Shown in pieces: positions 9,123 through 18,518 of a stretch of 64,000 bases of DNA. Every line of letters begins with the position of its first letter. Position 1 is the stretch's first letter. The stretch spans positions 21,019 to 85,018 of the forward strand of contig CAJWAD010000003.1 in assembly GCA_913020245.1 (NCBI GenBank). The letters run 5' to 3'. The notes under the pieces were generated by a model. That model worked only from the letters and a program-made list of their open reading frames with translations, was not told where the DNA came from and made no database searches. The translations under genes were made by a program, and so were the position numbers. Source of the DNA: an uncultured Oleiphilus sp. GTDB taxonomy: Bacteria; Pseudomonadota; Gammaproteobacteria; Pseudomonadales; Oleiphilaceae.

Positions 9123-10073
9123 ATGTGGCAGCCTAATTGCTCACAATCTACTTTGAAAGCCCGAGCTGGGTGTTATTCGCAGATACGGGCTTTTTTTGAT
9201 TCGCGAGGGATTATAGAAGTAGAGACACCTATTCTCAGCCATGCCGGCGCCACCGATCCTCACCTTGCTAGTATGACTGTGCATAGTACGTCTTGTATGG
9301 GTGCACAGTACCTGCAGACGTCGCCAGAATTTGCCATGAAACGATTGCTCGCAAGTGGCAGTGGCGCTATTTATCAGCTCTGTAAAACCTTTCGGGCTGA
9401 CGAGTTAGGCCAACGACATAATCCCGAATTCACTATGCTCGAGTGGTACCGACCAAGTTATGATCTGGCAGCACTCATGCAGGAAATTTCTGAGCTCGTC
9501 TCACATGTCTGTGACCTACCAAAAGCAAAAATAGTTACTTATAAACACGTATTTCAAAAACACTTCTCGATTAATCCCTTTAGCAGCACAGATGAGGTTT
9601 TATGGGCTTTAGTTCAGCGATCCTGCTCCTTTTCAGGTGAGAAGCTCGATAGAGATGCATGTCTTGACTTACTTTTAGCCGAGCACATTGAACCTAAACT
9701 TGGTCTCGAGGCGCCATGTTTCTTGACTGACTATCCGGCCAGTCAGGCATCGTTAGCAAAGCTTAAAAAAAATGAAGAGGGCGACTGGGTTGCCGCGCGT
9801 GCCGAACTTTACATTCAGGGAATTGAAATTGCCAATGCCTATGACGAATTGACGGATGCAATCGAGCAACGTAAACGGTTCGAATTGGACAATGTACAAC
9901 GCCTCAGAATGGGTTTACCGCACGTAAATATTGATGAACACTTGATCCAGGCCTTATCTCACGGCATGCCTAATTGTGTCGGCGTGGCCTTAGGTGTGGA
10001 TCGCTTGTTAATGATTAAGCTGGGTACCGATGATATTCAGGATGTGTTGAGTTTTAGTCATGAGCGCGCATAA
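9123..10073 (+). CDS. epmA: EpmA: EF-P-lysine lysyltransferase (PoxA/GenX)
   Basis: The 316-residue protein is the catalytic core of a class II lysyl-tRNA synthetase without the anticodon-binding domain. Motif 1 is around VETPILSHAGATDPHL, motif 2 is TFRADELGQRHNPEFTMLEW, and motif 3 is GVALGVDRLLMI at the C terminus. EpmA uses ATP to attach (R)-beta-lysine to K34 of EF-P. It is 21 bases downstream of efp, and the DUF3080 lipoprotein gene starts inside its last codons (14-base overlap). Confidence 0.94.
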   Translation: MWQPNCSQSTLKARAGCYSQIRAFFDSRGIIEVETPILSHAGATDPHLASMTVHSTSCMGAQYLQTSPEFAMKRLLASGSGAIYQLCKTFRADELGQRHNPEFTMLEWYRPSYDLAALMQEISELVSHVCDLPKAKIVTYKHVFQKHFSINPFSSTDEVLWALVQRSCSFSGEKLDRDACLDLLLAEHIEPKLGLEAPCFLTDYPASQASLAKLKKNEEGDWVAARAELYIQGIEIANAYDELTDAIEQRKRFELDNVQRLRMGLPHVNIDEHLIQALSHGMPNCVGVALGVDRLLMIKLGTDDIQDVLSFSHERA

Positions 10074-11106
10074 CCAAGCTTGTTATCGTGTGCTAGTAAG
10101 TCTGGCTATTTTGGCATGTCTCGTTGCCTGTGATCACGAACATGGACAAACCAGTTTAGAGACCTATCAAGAAAGATTGCTTAATGTTTTGGATATTGAG
10201 TTGGCCGAGAGTGATGAGGGCAAGCTCGGAAAAAATTGGAAGCCTTTCTCATCAATTGAAAGTGTCTTGATACCCGCTGATGCAACTACAGCGAGCATAA
10301 GCTTGTTAGATTTCCTCAGTCTTTACGGCTGCGAACTTCAGCTCGTTATTGGTGAAACAAACAGTATTTTAGGCAGACTTGCCGAGTCGTCCCAAACCCT
10401 GATTAATGAACTTGAGTTCTTACGCCTTGCGCCCGACTGCTCACGACAGCTTGAAGAGGGAGGGGATGATGAGTTAGCAAGTGAGTTGCTCTCAGCGATA
10501 GAGACAAAACGCAATCAGTTGCCGCGTAAACTTGTAAGCGCGCTACTTGGCGGTCCTGAGGCGCGCGCCTTTTGGAAGGCCCCGTATCATCTTGATGCAT
10601 ACCCAGAGCAAGCCTCTATCAATGTACCGCAGGCTTGGCAAGCACTTGCGGATCATTCCCGAGCTTGGCTACAGGGTAGGCGCTATAAGGATACGCAGGG
10701 CCTTGAAAATACACTTTTTGAGGTACAAAAAGGCGATGGTGGTAGCTTGTTAAAATCTTACCTTTTGTTGCATAACAGATTAAGTCTCTTGAATGAACGG
10801 TTAGGCTTATTTCTGGCGCACACCGACGCTTGTCCACGACAATATGACCAAAAAATACTGGAGAATGTCATATTGAATTTCTTTGTCGGCGATGTGCAAG
10901 TTTGGGCTGCCGCTTTGAGCAAGCGACAATATGAGCTAATGCCGCCTATTCATGCGATAGAAGAATCGTTGGGTAGTGCGCTGAGCGTAGATTATGGTAG
11001 GTGGCGGCATTGGCGCGACACCTTATTTTTTGCCACACAAGAAGAGATCAAGCAGCACGTAGTGCTTTTGAAAGCGCTCACTGATGCCAATACTTGTTTG
11101 GATTAG
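10060..11106 (+). CDS. DUF3080 family lipoprotein
   Basis: A 348-residue protein with a short basic N terminus, a hydrophobic stretch and a lipobox LVAC ending at C24, so it should be lipidated and exported. The mature part is helical, with paired cysteines (for instance in LYGCELQL and APDCSRQL). It corresponds to DUF3080, found beside epmA/psd genes in several marine and pseudomonad genomes. Function unknown. It overlaps epmA by 14 bases, suggesting translational coupling, and converges on psd with 6 bases between the stops. Confidence 0.8.
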   Translation: MSAHNQACYRVLVSLAILACLVACDHEHGQTSLETYQERLLNVLDIELAESDEGKLGKNWKPFSSIESVLIPADATTASISLLDFLSLYGCELQLVIGETNSILGRLAESSQTLINELEFLRLAPDCSRQLEEGGDDELASELLSAIETKRNQLPRKLVSALLGGPEARAFWKAPYHLDAYPEQASINVPQAWQALADHSRAWLQGRRYKDTQGLENTLFEVQKGDGGSLLKSYLLLHNRLSLLNERLGLFLAHTDACPRQYDQKILENVILNFFVGDVQVWAAALSKRQYELMPPIHAIEESLGSALSVDYGRWRHWRDTLFFATQEEIKQHVVLLKALTDANTCLD

Positions 11107-11112
11107 CCTCGT

Positions 11113-11967
11113 TTAGTCCAATTTAGCGAAGGCTTCGCCCATACGAATAGGGCTCTCTGCTTTGAACGCGTCTTTAAATTCACTCACGCCTGGCGGGAGT
11201 AGCAAAACGACGGTGGAACCAAGTTTGAATCGACCCATTTCTTGACCTTTTTCAATAGTGATTGATTGCTCTGCATCGTAAGAAAAATCGACAACTTGTT
11301 TTCGCATTGGCGCAACGAGACCGGCCCAAACGGTTTCAACGCTTGCGACAATCATTGCGCCCACTAGTACCATTGCCATTGGACCAAATGCCGTTTCAAA
11401 AATTGCAACGACGCGCTCATTGCGTGCAAAAAGATTGGGTACATTTTCTGCAGTAACTGGGTTCACGGAAAATAACTGGCCGGGTACATATATCATCTCC
11501 TTTAGCGTGCCCGTCACCGGCATATGGATTCGATGATAATCTTTTGGTGATAAATAAATGGTAGCAAAATCTCCACCGACAAACGGCTCCGCGCGAGCGG
11601 TTTTACCACCTAACAAATCAACTGCATTGAAACTTTTACCTTTGGCTTGAAAAATTTGGTTTTGTTTAATCGTACCTAATTGGCTGATTGCACCATCGAC
11701 CGGCGAAACTAACACTTTCGCACTGTGATCAACTTCGCGAGCCCCTTCTTTTAGCTCGCGGGTAAAGAAATCGTTAAAGTGCCGATAGGCCTCAGGATTA
11801 CTTTCTTTGGCTTCACTCATGTTTACGTCGTAGCGTTCAATAAACCATTTAATGAAGGCGTTTTTGACGGGTGGAATTTTGCACTCAGCGAGCTTGCCGG
11901 CACCGCGTGAAATAAAGTGTTGCGGGCTTACATATTGGCTAAAAACAAATAGATTATCGAAATTCAT
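11113..11967 (-). CDS. psd: Phosphatidylserine decarboxylase proenzyme
   Basis: The 284-residue proenzyme carries the LGST self-cleavage site at 249-252; cleavage before S251 yields the beta chain and the alpha chain with its pyruvoyl group. Supporting residues are D91 in VDGAIS and the histidines in DYHRIHMP (145, 148). The enzyme makes phosphatidylethanolamine at the inner membrane. The upstream neighbour is rhdA, the same pairing as in pseudomonads; the gap of about 98 bases between rhdA stop and psd start may hold a promoter for psd. Confidence 0.96.
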   Translation of the reverse strand: MNFDNLFVFSQYVSPQHFISRGAGKLAECKIPPVKNAFIKWFIERYDVNMSEAKESNPEAYRHFNDFFTRELKEGAREVDHSAKVLVSPVDGAISQLGTIKQNQIFQAKGKSFNAVDLLGGKTARAEPFVGGDFATIYLSPKDYHRIHMPVTGTLKEMIYVPGQLFSVNPVTAENVPNLFARNERVVAIFETAFGPMAMVLVGAMIVASVETVWAGLVAPMRKQVVDFSYDAEQSITIEKGQEMGRFKLGSTVVLLLPPGVSEFKDAFKAESPIRMGEAFAKLD

Positions 11968-12065
11968 GGTGTTACCCGAAAGTTATTACGGTGTCCAGAT
12001 CAGGCTAATTGGTCAATCCGTACGTGTATGTTTGTTGGTGGTTCAGACGTCAGTTAACGTCACGT

Positions 12066-12881
12066 TTAACTCAGTTCAATTGGCGTCTCTGCATCATTAC
12101 CCCACTCGCCCCAAGAACCCGCATAAGCACGTATATTTTCGAAGCCTAGAATTTTAGCAATTAAATAAGCTAAACCCGAGCGATGATGGGATTGGCAATG
12201 CGCGACTATCGCTTTGTCGCCGGTAATGCCAAGTTTGGCAAGTTCCGCACGCAAAGCACCAAGGTCCCTTAGTTTTAAATGGTTTTTTCTGTCCATGGCG
12301 TCAAGCCAGTCGAAATTAACGGCACCAGGAATATGTCCCATACGTTTGCTTGGTGATTTCTCGCCCGCATATTCTGCAGCAGAGCGGGCATCCCAAACAC
12401 ACAGCGGCGAGCTACCGAGTTCATCCAATAGGGTGTCTTTGGTAATCGTGTACTCCCCGGAAGTTGCGTAATCACCCGCTGCAATACTGCGTGTATTGGT
12501 TGGACCTGATTCAGTTTCATATCCAGCTGCCTGCCAAGCGGTGAAGCCCCCGTTAAGATAGCTATAGTTACGGTGGCCAATTTCATCTAGTAACCAAATG
12601 AAGCGACCTGCCCAACCGCCGCCTTCATCATCATAAACAATCAGATGCAATGCGGGATTAAGCCCAATTTTTTCGACGAGGGCTGCCAGTTTTGCGGCTT
12701 CGGGTGCCAAGCCTGGATAATTTTCGCTGCATTGTGTCTCTCCGGGTGTGACGAGAATAGCACCCGGAATATGCGCTTTTGAAAATCGCTCAGCTTTGCA
12801 TAAATCAATCAGTTGTAGATCGGGACTATTTTGTGCGAGCAATGTTTGCAGCTGTTCTATGTCTAAAACCAGTGGCAGCAT
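12066..12881 (-). CDS. rhdA: Thiosulfate sulfurtransferase (two-domain rhodanese, RhdA type)
   Basis: A 271-residue tandem rhodanese. The N-terminal domain (about 5-125) has no active-site cysteine at the usual loop; the C-terminal domain has the catalytic C229 in AHCQSHHRSG. That loop is close to the CQTHHR loop of Azotobacter RhdA and differs from the CGSGVT type of mercaptopyruvate sulfurtransferases. The enzyme moves sulfane sulfur, for example from thiosulfate to cyanide or protein acceptors. The order rhdA-psd is conserved in pseudomonads. Confidence 0.92.
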   Translation of the reverse strand: MLPLVLDIEQLQTLLAQNSPDLQLIDLCKAERFSKAHIPGAILVTPGETQCSENYPGLAPEAAKLAALVEKIGLNPALHLIVYDDEGGGWAGRFIWLLDEIGHRNYSYLNGGFTAWQAAGYETESGPTNTRSIAAGDYATSGEYTITKDTLLDELGSSPLCVWDARSAAEYAGEKSPSKRMGHIPGAVNFDWLDAMDRKNHLKLRDLGALRAELAKLGITGDKAIVAHCQSHHRSGLAYLIAKILGFENIRAYAGSWGEWGNDAETPIELS

Positions 12882-13001
12882 AATTTAGGGGTATGGTTAA
12901 GTTTTAGGATTTCGCCGCATAATAGCAGAAGGCTAAATAGGACTCTATGGTTGCCTCACGCTAGCGCGCTGATGATTTTATGCAGCGGACCGCTAAATAT
13001 G

Positions 13002-14621
13002 TTATTTCTTTTGAGTGGCCTGGAATGCAAGCCCCTTCGCAAGCGTCTTGGACAGGAATTTGAAATACTTGTAGTGCGCCTCTGATAAGACACCGTCTTT
13101 TCCATCATCGCAATAAAAAATACCAATCGCTTTCCCCCTCACAAATAAGGACATATAAAAGCCGCTATCGCTTTGTGTCGCCTGTTTGAAATTCATCGGA
13201 ATGAGTTTCGTAACATTTTCTGGACTGCTTGGCTTAACCCAAAGACTTGAGGATTTTTCTTTCATCAGCCCGAATATCGTTGAATTTACCACCAGTGTAT
13301 CGAATTCTTGTAGGGTGTCTTTAGGTTCTTTGGCTAAAAAATAGTATGTTTTTAAGCGCGTTTGATCCCGGTTATAAAGCGCAATACAGCCACGTGCGAG
13401 CTGCATGCCATCAACCACGCCCCTTAGGGCATCGTTCATCATGCCATGCAGGTCTTCGTAGCTATTGCTACGCTCCTTGAAACGTCTCATTATTTCGAAA
13501 TATACGTTGCTCGGAATATATGATTCGGCTTCGCCCGCAACCATATCTTTTGCGTTATTTGGATTCGACGATGTTTTTTTATCGGAGTCTTTCTGCTCAC
13601 CAATCATTAAGAGTCGAGTGGCTGATGCAGACGTGAAAGGAAACCGATAGCGATTTGAAATTTTTAAGTAACTCTGGCTGATGATATTTGCGGCATCTTG
13701 TAAGGAAATGTCTAGGCAGCCTGCAATAATCCTTCTTGCTCTAAGCAGGCCGGTTGGCTTACCAATACATTCATAATGCATCACAAGTGTTGCTAATTTT
13801 AACCAGAATAAAGGCCGTTGCCGAAGGATCTTAAATTCTGGCGCATGACTTTTTTTATTTATTCTATAAAGCTGCTTTTCTAGCTGATTTATTTTCGTAA
13901 AATTAGGTTCAGCTTCTGTCTTGAGATTTTTCAGCCTATCTTGATATTTCGCCAGCGTTGATAAAACTGCCCAACGATTTGGGCTGATATAATCTGGTTT
14001 CTCGTGTGCCTCGCAGGCAAGTATGGGCGCATCGGCTTTGTTAAGAAAACTGAGGCAGATATTGCTTAGAGTATCCCCAAATATGGATTGCTGGGCATCC
14101 TCCGAATTGGGGCGAGATAGCGTATCATTTTGCTGCATCATCTGGGGCGCGAAACGTTGTAAATACCAATTTGGTGCAAAACTTATCAGCGTACCCCAGA
14201 AGACATCTTGAATAACATTATTTTGCACCTTCGCAGTAGAGGCCAAATCCATTGCGAGTTGCGCACAGTTTAGGCTGTCATTGAGTAACGCATAAAATTT
14301 TTGAAATTCAGCGCCAGCCTCCGCTTTTGGATATTGTTCCAAAATGCGTTGCGTCTGATTAATGCCTAGCATACTTAAGGCATGCTCAAGCGTTTTACTC
14401 CGCGCTTCTGGCTTGCGTTGTGTTGAATTTGCAATAGTCAGGAGTGAGAAACAAATGACGGGGTTGGCTTTTAAATCATGGCAAAGTTCTGGGTATGAGG
14501 GTTTTTCTGTTTCGATTTTTTCAAGGCTTAGAGTGCTCGTGCCAAACTCTGCAGGCACACTTTTATCGAGTAAAAAGTCACTCCATTGCTCGGCTTGTTT
14601 TGGGCCCGTTGTGTCCGTCAT
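13002..14621 (-). CDS. HDOD domain protein with C-terminal GAF-like domain
   Basis: The 539-residue protein has an HDOD region in its first 250 residues (PVICFSLLTIAN and the later FWGTLISFAPNWYL helix are typical) and a GAF-like sensory domain at about 385-535 (RFKERSNSYEDLHG, then RGCIALYNRD and GKAIGIFYCDDG). The HD dyad of a metal phosphohydrolase is not seen, as expected of HDOD. Such proteins act in signalling, often linked to c-di-GMP or motility, but no partner is proven here. It sits between rhdA and rsgA, where pseudomonads have motAB. Confidence 0.82.
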   Translation of the reverse strand: MTDTTGPKQAEQWSDFLLDKSVPAEFGTSTLSLEKIETEKPSYPELCHDLKANPVICFSLLTIANSTQRKPEARSKTLEHALSMLGINQTQRILEQYPKAEAGAEFQKFYALLNDSLNCAQLAMDLASTAKVQNNVIQDVFWGTLISFAPNWYLQRFAPQMMQQNDTLSRPNSEDAQQSIFGDTLSNICLSFLNKADAPILACEAHEKPDYISPNRWAVLSTLAKYQDRLKNLKTEAEPNFTKINQLEKQLYRINKKSHAPEFKILRQRPLFWLKLATLVMHYECIGKPTGLLRARRIIAGCLDISLQDAANIISQSYLKISNRYRFPFTSASATRLLMIGEQKDSDKKTSSNPNNAKDMVAGEAESYIPSNVYFEIMRRFKERSNSYEDLHGMMNDALRGVVDGMQLARGCIALYNRDQTRLKTYYFLAKEPKDTLQEFDTLVVNSTIFGLMKEKSSSLWVKPSSPENVTKLIPMNFKQATQSDSGFYMSLFVRGKAIGIFYCDDGKDGVLSEAHYKYFKFLSKTLAKGLAFQATQKK

Positions 14622-14700
14622 CTGTCACAGTAAATAAAGGATAAGCCTTCACTATAGCTGTCTATCCGTAAACTGAGAAATGACAGATTGAAAATCTATG

Positions 14701-15738
14701 TTAATGCGTTTCAACATCGTCTAACGTTGCGAGGATGTGCTGGTAGCTGTGCATGCGTGATTCAGATATTTCACCGGCTTCAAACGCCGCTTTTATTGCG
14801 CATCCTGGTTCTTGTTCATGTTTACAGTCGCGAAATTTACAGTAGCCAATATAGGGACGAAACTCGATAAAGCCGGCCAGAAGTTCATTCTCGTTTATAT
14901 GCCACAGGCCAAACTCTCGAATACCCGGTGAATCAACTAGTCGCCCACCACCAGGTAAGTGAAATAACTTTGCGGTTGTTGTGGTGTGTGTGCCTTTGCG
15001 TGTGTTTTGAGACAACGCACCAACGCGAATCGTATCATCATCCAAAATACTTCGAATAAGTGAAGATTTACCCACACCAGATTGCCCGACAAACACGCTG
15101 GTATGATTTTGGAGCCAATCGGTTAATTCCGATTCGCATTGCGCCAGGTCCATAGCAGACGTGAGTAAAACCTCATAGCCAAGGTTTTCATATGTGCAGC
15201 GCAGTGACTCGATGAATGTTCTATTTTCTTCGTTAATAAGATCGCTTTTGTTAAATAGAATCGCCGGCTTAATTTCGAGCGTTTCAGCGGCGACTAAATA
15301 GCGATCAATTAGGTTGGCAAATGGCTTAGGTTCCGTGGCGACAACGACTAAAATACGATCAATATTGGCTGCGACCGGTTTGAGTTGTCCATAGTTATCG
15401 GGGCGTTGCAATAAGCTGTCGCGCGTCAAGCGTGTCTCGATTATTCCAGTTTGATCCTTGCCGGCGCGCCAGACCACGCGATCACCGGTGACCAATGCAT
15501 CAATATTAGCGCGAGCAAAACAACGGTAGTTTTCTTCATCAGGCGCTTTATTTATGGCTTCCACCTCAAGGCTCTGCCCAAAATGTGCAATGATTAAACC
15601 TTCTTGTTCCGGACCCAATTCGCCGCCGAGCAGCTCACTATCCGCTTTTTGCGTTTTCTTTTTTACGCGGGCCGCTTTTTCAGCTTGAATTTTTTCAATG
15701 CGCCATTGCTGGCGACGATTTAGTTTACGTTTGCTCAT
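14701..15738 (-). CDS. rsgA: RsgA: small ribosomal subunit biogenesis GTPase
   Basis: The 345-residue protein shows the circularly permuted GTPase order: an OB fold (about 35-115), then G4 NKSD (163-166), G1 GQSGVGKSS (218-226) and G3 DSPG (269-272). The C-terminal zinc site is made by C300, C305, H307 and C313. The basic N-terminal extension is usual. RsgA checks late 30S maturation at the decoding centre. It is divergent from orn, with about 120 bases between the starts, as in many gammaproteobacteria. Confidence 0.96.
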   Translation of the reverse strand: MSKRKLNRRQQWRIEKIQAEKAARVKKKTQKADSELLGGELGPEQEGLIIAHFGQSLEVEAINKAPDEENYRCFARANIDALVTGDRVVWRAGKDQTGIIETRLTRDSLLQRPDNYGQLKPVAANIDRILVVVATEPKPFANLIDRYLVAAETLEIKPAILFNKSDLINEENRTFIESLRCTYENLGYEVLLTSAMDLAQCESELTDWLQNHTSVFVGQSGVGKSSLIRSILDDDTIRVGALSQNTRKGTHTTTTAKLFHLPGGGRLVDSPGIREFGLWHINENELLAGFIEFRPYIGYCKFRDCKHEQEPGCAIKAAFEAGEISESRMHSYQHILATLDDVETH

Positions 15739-15860
15739 TCGTGCTCAGTTTACCGAAGAATGCGGACATTCTATCAGTAAATTATGTTGGACGGTTGTGT
15801 CAAAAAGGTTAAGACCTTATCTTAGTTTCCTTTCACTCCTCTCACTATTAGGTTAAAGAA

Positions 15861-16406
15861 ATGAAGCAAAAGGATAACTTAATCTGGATTGACCTCGAAA
15901 TGACAGGTCTTGATCCTGATAAAGAACGTATTATCGAGATCGCGACGATTGTGACAGATGCTAACCTTAATACGCTAGCTGAAGGACCAGTTATCGCGGT
16001 CCATCAGAGCGATGAGCAGCTCGAAGCAATGGACGATTGGTGTACGCGTACGCACGGTAACTCAGGGTTAACTCAGCGAGTTAGAGAAAGCACCTACAGT
16101 GAGAGAGAGGCGGAGCTTGAGACAATTGCGTTTTTGAAAAACTATGTGGACCAAGGCGTATCGCCAATTTGTGGCAATAGCGTGGGTCAAGATAGACGTT
16201 TTTTGGTCAAGTTCATGCCGGAGTTGGAAAATTATTTTCATTATCGCACGCTCGATGTGAGTACTTTAAAGGAACTTGCAAGGCGCTGGAAACCAGAAGT
16301 TTTGGAGGGCGTGACGAAAAAGGGTACGCATTTAGCGTTAGATGATATTCGCGAGTCGATTGAAGAGCTTATCTACTACCGTGAAAATTTTCTTGCACTA
16401 GATTAA
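15861..16406 (+). CDS. orn: Oligoribonuclease
   Basis: A 181-residue DEDDh exonuclease: [11 protein letters not shown] carries D11 and E13, [12 protein letters not shown] holds the next acidic residue, and the [14 protein letters not shown] segment contains the final H and D. It degrades dinucleotides, including pGpG from c-di-GMP turnover, which ties in with the many c-di-GMP genes in this window. Length matches the family. It starts at ATG, divergent from rsgA. Confidence 0.97.
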   Translation: MKQKDNLIWIDLEMTGLDPDKERIIEIATIVTDANLNTLAEGPVIAVHQSDEQLEAMDDWCTRTHGNSGLTQRVRESTYSEREAELETIAFLKNYVDQGVSPICGNSVGQDRRFLVKFMPELENYFHYRTLDVSTLKELARRWKPEVLEGVTKKGTHLALDDIRESIEELIYYRENFLALD

Positions 16407-16437
16407 GACGAAGGATTTATTACAAAGAGAACAAAAA

Positions 16438-17127
16438 ATGAGTGATTTAATAAAGTTAGATATCGCCGAGGGTACCGCTAAGTTAACGCTAAGTAACGGC
16501 AAAGTGAATGCTTTTTCGCACGACATGATCAATCAATTTCAAGCGGCCCTTGACGAAGTTGAGTCGGCTAAAGTGCCTGTGGTTATCACAGGCCAACCAG
16601 GTATGTTTTCCGGTGGTTTTGACTTAAAAGTTATGCAGTCGGGGCCAGCCAATGCCATTGCATTAGTGACGGAAGGTTCCAAATTAACGCGTCGTTTATT
16701 AGCGTTTCCTACCCCCGTAATCTCAGCTTGCACGGGCCATGCTGTTGCCAAAGGTGCTTTTATTTTACTTTGCAGTGACTATCGTTTGGGTGCCGAGGGT
16801 GCCTTTAAAATTGGTCTGAACGAAGTAGCGATAGGCATCACGATGCACTACGCAGGTATAGCGATGGCCAAGCACGGTTTAACTGATAGCTACGTCAATC
16901 GTTCGTTATATCTAGCTGAAATGTTTGATCCGAAAGGCGCAGTAAAAGCGGGCTTTCTAGATGAGCTATTGCCAGCGGATGCCGTGATCGATTCGGCGAT
17001 GATAAGAGCCGATGCTTGTAAAGGTTTAAATATGAAGGCATATGTTGGTACCAAGTTAAAGGCCCGCGAAGCTTTGTTGTCGCAGATGGATCATGCTATT
17101 GAAGTAGACGCGAAGGGCACCCTGTAG
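16438..17127 (+). CDS. Crotonase/enoyl-CoA hydratase family protein
   Basis: The 229-residue protein has the crotonase fold: oxyanion-hole glycines in GMFSGGFDL and AVAKGAFILLCSDYRLG, and an acidic residue in GLNEVAIGIT that could serve as one catalytic glutamate. The chain is about 30 residues shorter than typical enoyl-CoA hydratases because the C-terminal trimerisation helices are trimmed. Exact reaction unknown. It starts 32 bases after orn and ends 5 bases before mpl, so orn, this gene, mpl, ubiX and the ATPase gene may form one transcript. Confidence 0.85.
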   Translation: MSDLIKLDIAEGTAKLTLSNGKVNAFSHDMINQFQAALDEVESAKVPVVITGQPGMFSGGFDLKVMQSGPANAIALVTEGSKLTRRLLAFPTPVISACTGHAVAKGAFILLCSDYRLGAEGAFKIGLNEVAIGITMHYAGIAMAKHGLTDSYVNRSLYLAEMFDPKGAVKAGFLDELLPADAVIDSAMIRADACKGLNMKAYVGTKLKAREALLSQMDHAIEVDAKGTL

Positions 17128-17132
17128 CATTT

Positions 17133-18518
17133 ATGATGACAACACATATTCATATTCTTGGTATTTGTGGCACGTTCATGGGTTCGCTTGCTGCGCTAGC
17201 TAAAGAACAAGGCTTGCGTGTAACCGGGTGTGATGAAAGTGTGTATCCGCCGATGAGTACCCAGCTCGAAACCCTTGGAATAGACCTTATTCAAGGGTTT
17301 GATAAAGATCAGCTTAAGCTTGCACCCGACCTATTTGTGATCGGCAACGCGATCAGTCGAGGTAATCCATTACTCGAAGAAATTTTGGACAAAGGGTTAC
17401 GTTATACCTCTGGGCCGCAATTTTTAGCTGAGCATATTTTGCCTGGTAAATGGGTGTTAGCCGTATCGGGTACGCATGGTAAAACAACGACGACTACCAT
17501 GTTAGCCTGGATACTGGAGTGTGCCGGCATGTCACCAGGATTTCTGATTGGTGGTGTGCCCAATGACTTTGACTTGTCAGCGCGTTTGGGCGATACGCCA
17601 TTTTTTGTGATTGAGGCAGATGAATACGACAGTGCTTTTTTTGATAAGCGTTCGAAGTTTGTTCATTACCGCCCCCGAACTCTGGTTATTAACAACCTTG
17701 AATTTGATCATGCCGATATTTTTGATGATTTGGGGGCAATTCAAACACAGTTTCACCATGTAACACGCACGGTGCCGCGCATAGGGCAAGTAATTTATCA
17801 AGCTGCAACACCTGCCATTGACGAAGTATTAAGCATGGGGTTGTGGTCTGAATCGCAAGCTTTTGGTAAGGGCAGTTCGGCAGAAAATCGATATGCCTTG
17901 TTGTCTGACGATGGTCGGCGATTTTCTTTGCATGTTGATGGTGAGAATGAAAACATCGCCTGGCATATGACCGGTGAGCATAACGTGGCCAATGCGTTAG
18001 CGGCTGTGTTAGCGGCACGTCATGCCGGTGTATCACTGGCGCAATCTGCTTATGCATTGGCGCGTTTTGGTGGGATAAAACGGAGGATGGAGTGTTTAAT
18101 TGATACGCAAATGGCCACTTTATATGATGATTTTGCTCACCATCCAAGTGCTATCGAGACCACACTTAAGGGTTTGCGAGCGCATGTTGGGGATGCACCT
18201 ATTCTGGCGTTAATAGAACCGCGCTCCAATACCATGCGTTCAGGCATCCACAAAGCAAGCTTAGCGCCGAGCGCAGGTAATGCAGACCAAGTGATTTGGG
18301 CTGATTTTTCGCCAACGAGAGAGTTAGCTTGGTTAACCCCAATGCTTGCGAGTGAGCCGAAGCAAACCGCGCTGGATTCCAGAGAAGCGATACAGCAGGC
18401 CGTGAGTGATTTTTTAGTGCAACATAGGGGTTTAAAGGTGCATATTTTAATGATGAGCAATGGCTCTTTCGCCGGTATGCGCGAATCACTTTCCAACATG
18501 ATTAAACACAATGAGTAA
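17133..18518 (+). CDS. mpl: Mpl: UDP-N-acetylmuramate:L-alanyl-gamma-D-glutamyl-meso-diaminopimelate ligase
   Basis: A Mur ligase family protein (461 residues). The N-terminal Rossmann domain starts HIHILGICGTFMGSLA, and the ATP-binding loop SGTHGKTTT is at 112-120. Mpl re-attaches the recycled tripeptide to UDP-MurNAc in peptidoglycan recycling. Two adjacent ATGs (17133 and 17136) are possible; the second gives the usual Mpl N terminus. ubiX begins inside its last codons (8-base overlap), as in pseudomonads. Confidence 0.95.
   Translation: MMTTHIHILGICGTFMGSLAALAKEQGLRVTGCDESVYPPMSTQLETLGIDLIQGFDKDQLKLAPDLFVIGNAISRGNPLLEEILDKGLRYTSGPQFLAEHILPGKWVLAVSGTHGKTTTTTMLAWILECAGMSPGFLIGGVPNDFDLSARLGDTPFFVIEADEYDSAFFDKRSKFVHYRPRTLVINNLEFDHADIFDDLGAIQTQFHHVTRTVPRIGQVIYQAATPAIDEVLSMGLWSESQAFGKGSSAENRYALLSDDGRRFSLHVDGENENIAWHMTGEHNVANALAAVLAARHAGVSLAQSAYALARFGGIKRRMECLIDTQMATLYDDFAHHPSAIETTLKGLRAHVGDAPILALIEPRSNTMRSGIHKASLAPSAGNADQVIWADFSPTRELAWLTPMLASEPKQTALDSREAIQQAVSDFLVQHRGLKVHILMMSNGSFAGMRESLSNMIKHNE

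Noticed and set aside
17689..18147. A 152-residue frame opposite mpl
   Set aside because: Antisense to a highly conserved gene; the composition is a histidine/proline-rich shadow of the Mpl codons.
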